Assembly (NCBI GenBank): GCA_937967325.1
Contig: CALBSQ010000104.1
Span: forward strand, 1-64,000
Origin: an uncultured Chloroflexota bacterium
Lineage (GTDB): Bacteria; Chloroflexota; UBA4733
Length of the DNA: 64,000 bases
Direction of reading: 5' to 3'
Shown here: piece by piece, positions 50,438 to 57,672 of the stretch
Layout: each line of letters begins with the position of its first letter
How positions within the stretch are numbered: position 1 is the first letter of the stretch
Notes under the pieces: model-generated
Seen by the model: the letters and a program-made list of their open reading frames with translations, nothing else
Told to the model about the DNA's origin: nothing
The model's database searches: none
Program-made: the position numbers and the translations under genes

Positions 50438-51592
50438 TCACCCGACGGCATACCGATTGCTCATCTCGCGAATCGGCCCGCCCAACAGCGGTACCAGGTA
50501 CTCCCGTGCGAGCCACGCCACCGCGGGCACGCACACTGCGTCGCCAAACCCAAACAGCACTTGATTCGGCGTAGCGCTCCCGAACTTGTAATCGCCCGCC
50601 CCCTGAAGTCTCGCATACTCAGTCGGCGTCATCCAGCGAACTCGCAGTTGTCCCTCGCCTAACTCTACTATAGCCTGCTTGCTGGAACCGCCGCGGGCGG
50701 TTCTGAGACAGCCGCTTATTGGGTCCGGGCGTACCTCCCACACGGCAATGCCATTCCGAGTTCTTCGATACGCTGAGCGCCAAGTCAGTCGCGGGGAGGG
50801 GCGCAATCTCGAAACACGGGCCATGTTCAGGTCGGAGAGCGAAGTCACGAAGGCGCTGACCCTGTCCGAGTCCCACCATCGCGCATCATCGGGCGCGACG
50901 CGCTCCACCACGTCCGCCAACGTCGCCGTTGTCATCGACGGTCGTTCCAAGGGAAACGCCTGCAGCGACAGATTGGGATTGCGCTCGGCAAAGAGCGTGA
51001 ACCACTCTGGACGCAGGTCGCTGGGAGGAAATCTCCTGAATTGCGGATCGAGGCCGAACGGCTCCGCCGAAGGGATCGGCTGACGGGAACCGACAATAAA
51101 TAGACGGGGACGACTCTGCGGCACAAACCATCGCGCGTCAAGGACCAAGGCGTCACACCAGTAGCCAAATTCGTTGAGTCTCGAGATCACGTCCCTCAAG
51201 TCGCCCCCGCCCGCGGAACTGTACAAGCCAGCCACATTTTCCAAGAGCACGACCTGGGGTCTTCGCTGGCCCATGCCATCGAGAACACGGGCGAATTCCC
51301 AAACCATTCCCGAATGCTCTCCACGCAATCCAGCCCGTGCCCCGGCCAGTGACAGGTCGGTACAAGGAAAAGAGGCGGTCGCGATCTCAACATCGGGCAC
51401 ATCGCGACCGCGTATAGTCTTGATATCTGCCAGGAGGTACTCGGCGGACCCGAAGTTGGCCGCGTAGAGCCGCTGCTTACTGATAGCGATGTCATTGGCA
51501 AATACAACGCGACACCCCTCACGTTCCAACGCCATTCGTACCAGTCCGATGCCAGCGAAGAATTCCGCTACACGGGGAGCAGGATAAAGCAC
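50438..51592 (-). CDS. DNA (cytosine-5-)-methyltransferase
   Basis: 384 residues with the C5-MTase motifs in order: I FFAGIGLVRMALE, IV SFPCTDLSLAG (catalytic Cys), VI LLENVAG, VIII QSRPRLFIVGS, IX in the RTARGG region, and X FGFGDAVCVPAVAWLA. The target-recognition region spans 200-300; specificity cannot be read. First gene of the minus-strand set with DUF4928 and Vsr, giving a type II-like defence unit. Confidence 0.94.
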   Translation of the reverse strand: MLYPAPRVAEFFAGIGLVRMALEREGCRVVFANDIAISKQRLYAANFGSAEYLLADIKTIRGRDVPDVEIATASFPCTDLSLAGARAGLRGEHSGMVWEFARVLDGMGQRRPQVVLLENVAGLYSSAGGGDLRDVISRLNEFGYWCDALVLDARWFVPQSRPRLFIVGSRQPIPSAEPFGLDPQFRRFPPSDLRPEWFTLFAERNPNLSLQAFPLERPSMTTATLADVVERVAPDDARWWDSDRVSAFVTSLSDLNMARVSRLRPSPRLTWRSAYRRTRNGIAVWEVRPDPISGCLRTARGGSSKQAIVELGEGQLRVRWMTPTEYARLQGAGDYKFGSATPNQVLFGFGDAVCVPAVAWLAREYLVPLLGGPIREMSNRYAVG

Positions 51593-51734
51593 CTACCGTC
51601 CACCTTCCCGCGCTTGGCGCCGTTCATTGCCACTCGTGACCGACAGTATAGTGGCTTTAGGCCCCGGCGATCCGTGCCCTTCAGGAATAGCAGGCATCCT
51701 ATCGACGCCTCTGGGGCGGGTGATCGTGTGCTCG

Positions 51735-52382
51735 CTACTGCTGTTGCCGGCGCTGGCGATGCCGCTGCTCCAGGAAGCGAATGCGCTCCAAGTCGACCTC
51801 CGGCGCTTGCGGCTGTTGGGCCAGCTCGCGCGCTCGATGTGCCGCGGCGAAGATCGGTCGGAGGGAAAGCTGCAGTCCAGGGAACAGCGGGCTGGTGAGC
51901 ACGTCGTCGCGGACGAGGGCGGGCTGCTCGACATAGCTCCCGGCCTTCAGCTCGAAGCGGCGCACCTGCTCGCGCGCGACGTCGACAACCCAGTAGTGGG
52001 CGACACCGCCCCGCTCGTAAATGCCTAGCTTCCTCGTGAGATCGCGCTCGACGGAGCTGGGGGAGAGCGCCTCGACCACGAGGTCGGGCGGGCCGAAGCA
52101 GCCCGTCTCACCGATGATGCCGGCGCGTTCGGCGCGGACGAACAGGAGGTCGGGGAGCGTGGCGTTGTACTCGTCGAGGGGCCCCAAACGCACGATGCCC
52201 AAGCCACCCTCATCGGCGAACACATCCAGGCGTGTGGACATTTTTTGTACGACGGCCTGATGGGGCTCGGTGGGCGAGGCACGCGTCACGACTTCACCGT
52301 CAAGTAACTCGTACAGGATCCCGTCGTCCGGGAGATCACGGAACTCGGCGTACGTCATCCGGCTGCCGGCCAGCGTGGCCAT
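51735..52382 (-). CDS. Uma2-family putative endonuclease
   Basis: 215 residues: RMTYAEFRDLPDDGILYELL, DGEVVTRASPTEPHQAVVQK, LPDLLFVRAERAG, FGPPDLVVEALSPSSVERDL and ERGGVAHYWVVDV. This is a textbook Uma2 core with D, E and Lys/Arg positions kept, and a Gln/Arg-rich tail. ATG 52382 has AGGG upstream. The sequence from 52383 to 52713 between this and the next gene has no recognisable gene. Confidence 0.87.
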   Translation of the reverse strand: MATLAGSRMTYAEFRDLPDDGILYELLDGEVVTRASPTEPHQAVVQKMSTRLDVFADEGGLGIVRLGPLDEYNATLPDLLFVRAERAGIIGETGCFGPPDLVVEALSPSSVERDLTRKLGIYERGGVAHYWVVDVAREQVRRFELKAGSYVEQPALVRDDVLTSPLFPGLQLSLRPIFAAAHRARELAQQPQAPEVDLERIRFLEQRHRQRRQQQ

Positions 52383-52713
52383 AGCATCCCTGCCTTTCTC
52401 TGCTGGACCGTCCCCAGGCAAGACCACGGTCTGTACAGGAGGTCCGGCCGCCGGCTTGCGCCGATTGCTGGCGTCGGGCATAACGGCGGGCGCCCACGAT
52501 CGCTCCCCTGCCACGACGCCCACGCCGGCCCTGCTCCGCGGAATCGTACCATCGGGGCGGACATCGATGTCGCGTCGCGGCAGGAGGCCGGCGCCAAGAA
52601 GCCCAGGCGAGCGTCAACAGACCGATGCCCTGTCGGAAGCAGACATCTACACTGACAAGATACTAGACGCCTGCGGGCGAGACGCGGGCTGCTGGCGTTC
52701 TCCAGGAAGAGCC

Positions 52714-53523
52714 ATGGGCACCTCTGAGCACTCCGATGCTGACCTCGCAGTCGATTGGCAGGACTTGATCGGGCGTTTCGATAGGCCGGAGGCGCTGGCG
52801 CTCGTGCTGTCGGGGAGCTACGCCCGTGGCGATGCGAACCCTCTCAGCGACGTGGACCTGGTGCGCTTCACCGCCGAGACCGCGCCATCATTGCCCGGCA
52901 GCGGCAGCCATTTGTTGGACGACCGACTGGTCGTGGTGACAGACGTCCCTGCCGGCGAAGTCGAGTCCTACTTTGTCCAGCCCGAGCTCGCGGTCGGCCG
53001 GATCCCAGGGTTGCGTCAGGCGCGGCCATTGCGCGACCGCGACGGCGTCTTCGCAGCCCTCCAGGCACGGGCGCACGCCTTCGTCTGGGATGCCGCCATG
53101 CAGGCGCGGGCGGACGCCTACGCCAGCCGGGCTATGGTGGGTTAGGTCGAGGAGGTCCACAAGGGGCTGGCGGGATTGCGCCAGGGGAATGTGGGGCGGC
53201 TGCTCGACGCCGAGTTCGGGCTGAGCTGGGGCCTGAACCGGCTGGTGGAGGTGCAGCGCGGTGGGCTCCTCGCCAGCGGCACCGACTGGTTCGTACAAGC
53301 GGAGCAGGTCGTTGGTCCGGCTACCGAGTGGGCCAGATTACGCAGGCACGTCTTCGGCGTCACCGGCGGCGACCGGGCGTCGACACTCGAGGAGCGAGTC
53401 ATCGCCGGACTGCAGTTCTATGTCGCCACTGCCGAGCTGCTAACTGACATCTGGACGCCCGAGGCAGCGCCGCTCATCGACCACGCGGTCCGCTTGGTAC
53501 AACACGAGATGGGGCAAGGCTGA
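52714..53523 (+). pseudogene. Nucleotidyltransferase with in-frame amber stop
   Basis: The reading starts MGTSEHSDADLAVDWQDLIG and has the nucleotidyltransferase motif LVLSGSYARGDANPLSDVDL. After SRAMVG it meets TAG (53143-53145), then continues in the same frame for 125 codons, VEEVHKGLAGLRQGNVGRLL to the TGA at 53523, with family-like sequence (GLSWGLNRLVEVQRG). Relatives would have a Trp at this point (TGG to TAG). The single amber suggests a recent nonsense mutation or a base-call error. Confidence 0.8.
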
Positions 53524-53621
53524 TGCCCGTATCCCGCCAGGCATCCCGCCTCGGCAAACACCGGATCAAATAACCAACTTCCATCAGGCGGCTCGGGTCA
53601 CCATCCGCGACCGCCATCGTC

Positions 53622-53678
53622 CCTAGCCTGCTTCAGCAGGGTTGGTCCTGTTAGCCCGACGGTTCAGCGTCGGGCGCC
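53622..53678. repeat. REP-like double-hairpin unit
   Basis: TAGCCTGCTTCAGCAGGG and TTAGCCCGACGGTTCAGCGT followed by CGGGC form two adjacent hairpins with the same architecture as the units at 12173-12337, with compensated stem changes. Lies downstream of two converging genes. Confidence 0.6.
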
Positions 53679-53741
53679 ACGGCGCCGCCGGCTCAACATT
53701 CGCTCTCGTCACGTCGACCTGAACGGCAATCAACGCGCCGC

Positions 53742-54596
53742 TCAACGGAACGCGTCGAGATGCGCGTCGACCCACTCGGCGTAGGTGTGCGGCGGGCGCC
53801 CGGTGATCTGCTCGACCGTCGGATATACGGTCCTGCCGAGCAGCGCGGCTTCGGTCCCGCGGACGGCGAGCATCGCCTCTGCCCGCTCGGGTGTTATTCC
53901 CTGCGCGACCAGGGCCAGGCGCACCTGCGCGGGCGGGAGATCGACCACAGCTATCGCCGTGCCGAGCGCCGCCGCCAGGATCGCCGCCTGCTCGCGTGGA
54001 CTGAGCGCCTGGGGGCCGGAGAGGCGGTACGCCCGGCCGGTGTGTCCGGCTTCGGTGAGCACGCGCACGCCGACGGCCGCGATGTCGGCGGGATCGATCC
54101 ACGCTGCCTTCTGGTCCGCGAAGAGCGCGCGCACCGTGCGCTCCCGCCGGATCGTGTCCGCCCAGCCGAGCGTATTGGACATGAAACCGCCCGGGCGCAG
54201 GAACGTCCAGGCGAGACCGCTGACCTTGATGGCGTTCTCGGCGGCGGTGGACCATCCGGTGATCAGGTCGTCCTCATCGCCGCCCGCCGCGAGCACCGAA
54301 AGACGCACGATCTGGCGCACGCCCGCCTCTGTGGCGAGGGCGCAGATTGTCGCGTCGGGTGGGAGACCGCCCATACCCGGCGGCGTCACCAGGAAGACTC
54401 GCTCCACGCCGGCGAGGGCGGCGCGCAGGCTCGTTTCGTCCTGGACATCGCCGGGCGCCACCTCGACGGTGGCGCCGAACAGCGCCCGCGCTCTCTCCGG
54501 GGTGCGGCTCATGACGCGTACCGCCTGACCATGGTCCAGCAGCCGCGGGACGAGCTCGCGCCCCACGGTGCCGGTTGCTCCTATGACGAGGATCAT
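53742..54596 (-). CDS. NmrA-like NAD(P)-binding protein
   Basis: 284 residues. ILVIGATGTVGRELVPRLLD at the N-terminus is the Rossmann GxxGxxG; RVMSRTPERARAL fits NADP preference. Then RIFLVTPP-type strand, SVLAAGGDEDD, WTFLRPGGFMSNTLGW and PADIAAVGVRVL, the pattern of NmrA/atypical SDR proteins. Lacking the YxxxK pair, it may be a redox sensor or reductase. Minus strand, upstream of nothing obvious; followed by the REP unit. Confidence 0.87.
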   Translation of the reverse strand: MILVIGATGTVGRELVPRLLDHGQAVRVMSRTPERARALFGATVEVAPGDVQDETSLRAALAGVERVFLVTPPGMGGLPPDATICALATEAGVRQIVRLSVLAAGGDEDDLITGWSTAAENAIKVSGLAWTFLRPGGFMSNTLGWADTIRRERTVRALFADQKAAWIDPADIAAVGVRVLTEAGHTGRAYRLSGPQALSPREQAAILAAALGTAIAVVDLPPAQVRLALVAQGITPERAEAMLAVRGTEAALLGRTVYPTVEQITGRPPHTYAEWVDAHLDAFR

Positions 54597-54697
54597 TGCA
54601 CTATCCTCTCCTTACCCTATCGACGGCGACTCGGTGGCGGATCTAGCAATCTGGCCGGGAGCGTTGATCTTGGTTCCCCGGCGCCTGCCCGTGCCGC

Positions 54698-55099
54698 CTA
54701 TCGACCGGGCGGTTGGGCGATCGGGCTGAGGTGCAGCCCGGCGATGACCCACCGGCCTTCCCGGCGGACCGCGATTAGCGTGGCCCGGAACTTGTTGCCC
54801 GGGACCTCGTTCCCCTTGTACGTGGCGCGCTGGGGCTGGGCAAATACGACGATCGCGGCGTCGCCATACGGGCGAACGGTCGCGTCCTCCGCCGTGAGCT
54901 CCTGGTACTGCAACTCGCCTGGCTGATGGCGGGCGAGCCACTGCTCCTTGGTCAGCATGAATCCCAGCGGACCGACGGCAAGGAAATCCGCGTCGAGCAT
55001 CGGCTCGAGCGCGGCGACGTCGCCGCGCAGCTCGGCTTCCGCCCAGCGCTGGAGAAGGGCCAGGATCTGGCTCGCGTTGTCATGTGTGTCGGTGTTCAT
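54698..55099 (-). CDS. NTF2-like/SnoaL (DUF4440) protein
   Basis: 133 residues: ALLQRWAEAELRGDVAALEP, MLDADFLAVGPLGFMLTKEQ, DATVRPYGDAAIVVF and WVIAGLHLSPIAQPPGR. This is the NTF2-like fold of DUF4440/SnoaL proteins; usually an uncharacterised small-molecule-binding or isomerase protein. About 100 bases upstream of the NmrA-like gene on the same strand and maybe cotranscribed. Confidence 0.88.
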   Translation of the reverse strand: MNTDTHDNASQILALLQRWAEAELRGDVAALEPMLDADFLAVGPLGFMLTKEQWLARHQPGELQYQELTAEDATVRPYGDAAIVVFAQPQRATYKGNEVPGNKFRATLIAVRREGRWVIAGLHLSPIAQPPGR

Positions 55100-55239
55100 C
55101 GGTATCTCCTTTTTCTTGAGGCGACTGTTTCAAAGGGTCGGGTTGGCTCGCCGCGGCTCATTGACGGTGCATCATCACCTCCTCGTTGTCTCTCCCTGGC
55201 TTCGCTGTGTTCGATTCTCGAGCAGCGAGCCCCGTTGCA

Positions 55240-56751
55240 TCATCGAGCACCCTGTTGCGTGGCGCTATTCGCTGCTGGCCTGCCAGCCGTGATCATCACC
55301 AGGGCGAGGATAGCCCCCCCGACGAGGACAGCCGTCCCCCAGGCCGTAGCAACGGAGTAGCCGTGGACCAGACCCTGGGCTACCATGACGAGGCCGTGCG
55401 GTTGGGACGCGAGGTAGGCGCCGGTGGCGTTGGCCGCCAGCGTGTTGAGCAGCGCAGTACCAATCGAGCTGCCGACCTGCTGCGCGGTCGGGACCATGGC
55501 GGAGGCAATCCCGGCGTCGCCAGGGTCGACGCCCATGGCGCCGGTGCTGAAGGCGGGCGCCAGCGCGCAGACGATGCCGAGACCCAGCAGGAGCTCCGCC
55601 GGGAGGATCTGCGTCGCATAGCCGCTGTCGACCCGTAGCTGCGTGAGGAGCGCCATTCCAGCAGCCGCGACCAGCACGCCGGGCGCCACCAGGAATCGAG
55701 CCGGCAGGCGGGGCATCAGCCGGCGGACAATTGTCCAGGAACCGACCTGAGACGCCAGAGTCATCGGCAGAAAGGCCAGGCCCGCTTGGAGCGGCGAGTA
55801 ACGGAGGACGACCTGCAGGTAGTAGGTGAGGAAGAGGAAGGCGCCAAACATGCCGGCCATGGTCAGCCCCGCGGACAGGTACGCGCCGCCGCGATTGCGA
55901 TCGAGCAGGATGCGTAGCGGCAGCAACGGATTGGCGGCGCTCGCCTCTCGCCCCACGAAGCCGATCAGCAGCACGCCGCTCGCCAGGAAGAACCCAACCA
56001 CGGCGCGCGAGCTCCAACCCCGCGATGCGGCTTCCGTGCAGGCGTATACCAACGCCACGAGACCCGCGGTGACAAGGACAACACCGGGCAGATCGAACCG
56101 ATGCCGACCATGGGACTGCGCGTCGGTCAGAACCGTCCATCCGCCGGCGGCGGCTGCCACCGCGACGGGGAGGTTGACGTAGAGGCACCAGCGCCAAGCG
56201 AGGTACTGCGTCAGCGCCCCGCCCAAGAGCAGCCCTACCGCCGCCCCGCTCCCGGCGATCCCGCCATAGACGGCAAAGGCGGTCGCTCGTTCGCGGGGTT
56301 CCGGGAAGGTCACCGCCAGCAACGACAGGGCGGTCGGCGTCAGCAGTGCGGCGAAAGCCCCCTGGAGCGCCCGAGCCGCGATCAGCATCTCGAGGTTGAC
56401 GGCGGAGCCGCCCAGAGCGGACGCCGCGGCGAATCCGACCAGGCCCAGCAGGAAGGCGCGCTTCCGGCCTAGGGAGTCGGCCAGCCGGCCACCGAGGAGC
56501 AGCAGACTGCCAAAGGAAAGCGTATAGGCTGTGATCACCCACTGCCGGTCAACGTCCGAGAAATGCAGAGCGTTCTGGGCGGAAGGGAGCGCGATGCTCA
56601 TGACGGTGGCGTCCAGCGCGACCATCAACTGGGCCAGCGCGATCCAGACCAGTGACATCCAGCGCCGACTGTCCGGTGACGTTGTCTGGTCTGCGCGTTG
56701 CGGGCTCAGGGGAGTCCCGGACAACACTCGCGGCGAGATGGTGCTACTCAT
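55240..56751 (-). CDS. DHA2-family MFS drug exporter
   Basis: 503 residues and about 14 membrane segments. WIALAQLMVALDATVMSIAL with PSAQNAL is the D-x-T motif of EmrB/QacA transporters; GGRLADSLGRKRAF is motif A; AFAVYGGIAGSGAAVGLLLG is motif C of proton antiporters. It would export hydrophobic compounds. Its ATG overlaps the 3' end of the DUF2269 gene by eight bases, so the two are cotranslated. Confidence 0.92.
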   Translation of the reverse strand: MSSTISPRVLSGTPLSPQRADQTTSPDSRRWMSLVWIALAQLMVALDATVMSIALPSAQNALHFSDVDRQWVITAYTLSFGSLLLLGGRLADSLGRKRAFLLGLVGFAAASALGGSAVNLEMLIAARALQGAFAALLTPTALSLLAVTFPEPRERATAFAVYGGIAGSGAAVGLLLGGALTQYLAWRWCLYVNLPVAVAAAAGGWTVLTDAQSHGRHRFDLPGVVLVTAGLVALVYACTEAASRGWSSRAVVGFFLASGVLLIGFVGREASAANPLLPLRILLDRNRGGAYLSAGLTMAGMFGAFLFLTYYLQVVLRYSPLQAGLAFLPMTLASQVGSWTIVRRLMPRLPARFLVAPGVLVAAAGMALLTQLRVDSGYATQILPAELLLGLGIVCALAPAFSTGAMGVDPGDAGIASAMVPTAQQVGSSIGTALLNTLAANATGAYLASQPHGLVMVAQGLVHGYSVATAWGTAVLVGGAILALVMITAGRPAANSATQQGAR

Positions 56752-57331
56752 CGTGGGAACCTCCCACGTGGACGAGTGGAACCATCTCCCGGATGCTTCT
56801 GCGAGGCCATACGAACACGCTGGCCCCTACGCCGATGGTCCCAGCCGCGGCAAGGGCCACCAATGCACCTTCCAGGTTCGGCCTGTACGTCATAAGGAAC
56901 ACGATACCGAGAGCGAGCGCCACCCTGGTCAGCCAGGAGGCCACGAACAATGGATCCCGGAGTTGGGGTCGAGCATCTCGTTCCCAAGTGGCCAGACCCG
57001 GCTCGGTGGCGGCCCGTGACACGGCGGTCAGGCGGATGCCGTTGACGATTCCGAGCACTGCGATCAGCAACCACCCGGCCAGGCCCACGATAATCCAGGC
57101 AACCCAGCCCCACGTGGAAGCCGTCATGTACACACCTGGGACGAGGATCGCGAGGGCGGAGAATGGACCGACCACGCGGGTCAGCCCGACGACGCTGCCT
57201 CCATCGCGAGCCTGGTCGACGGTCGTAGCTCGCCGGAGCGACCGGAGCCCGATTCCCTCGACGGTAAGCGTGGCGAAGAGCAACAGCGCCCCCACCACGT
57301 GTACGAACAGAGCGATCCTGTAGAGAGTCAT
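56744..57331 (-). CDS. DUF2269-like membrane protein
   Basis: 195 residues with four to five membrane helices: ALFVHVVGALLLFATLTVEG, VVGPFSALAILVPGVYMTAS, WIIVGLAGWLLIAVLGIVNG and RVALALGIVFLMTY. The H-V-x-G-A pattern of helix one matches DUF2269. GGAGGG precedes ATG 57331, which overlaps the stop of the small upstream gene as ATGA. Middle gene of the three-gene exporter operon. Confidence 0.8.
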   Translation of the reverse strand: MTLYRIALFVHVVGALLLFATLTVEGIGLRSLRRATTVDQARDGGSVVGLTRVVGPFSALAILVPGVYMTASTWGWVAWIIVGLAGWLLIAVLGIVNGIRLTAVSRAATEPGLATWERDARPQLRDPLFVASWLTRVALALGIVFLMTYRPNLEGALVALAAAGTIGVGASVFVWPRRSIREMVPLVHVGGSHDE

Positions 57332-57573
57332 CGTGTGTCCCTCCCTTCTGATGGATGGCTTGGTTGGATTCTGCGCACCTCCACAAGGGTCAGACCCAGG
57401 TCCCGCACCTTGGCGAGGATGCCATAGAGTGCTGCCGCATCCCGAATCGAGCCTGAGATCGTCGTCTCCGTCTCCCCCGGTGTCACGGTCAGTCCCTCGA
57501 ACCATGCGGCCCAGCGGAGGTCAAGGACGCCTTCAACTCTGAGGAGGTAGTTGGCGGGCACGTCTTCTTTCAT
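57328..57573 (-). CDS. Small conserved-type protein of exporter operon
   Basis: 81 residues: YLLRVEGVLDLRWAAWFEGL, TVTPGETETTISGSIRDAAA and LYGILAKVRDLGLTLVEVRR. The same short beta-alpha-beta pattern (…W..WF.GL……G…D…L.G.L.K.RDLG..L..V) recurs in small proteins of Actinobacteria and Chloroflexota next to membrane proteins, but no function is known to me. Stop overlaps the DUF2269 start. Confidence 0.75.
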   Translation of the reverse strand: MKEDVPANYLLRVEGVLDLRWAAWFEGLTVTPGETETTISGSIRDAAALYGILAKVRDLGLTLVEVRRIQPSHPSEGRDTR

Positions 57574-57672
57574 GCCAGCAGCGTACGGGTGCGCACAGGG
57601 CGAAACATCACCCGAAGGTGGAAGATGAGGTGGAATCCGTGCGACTCCGTCTGGCCTGGCGCGGGGCGACGG

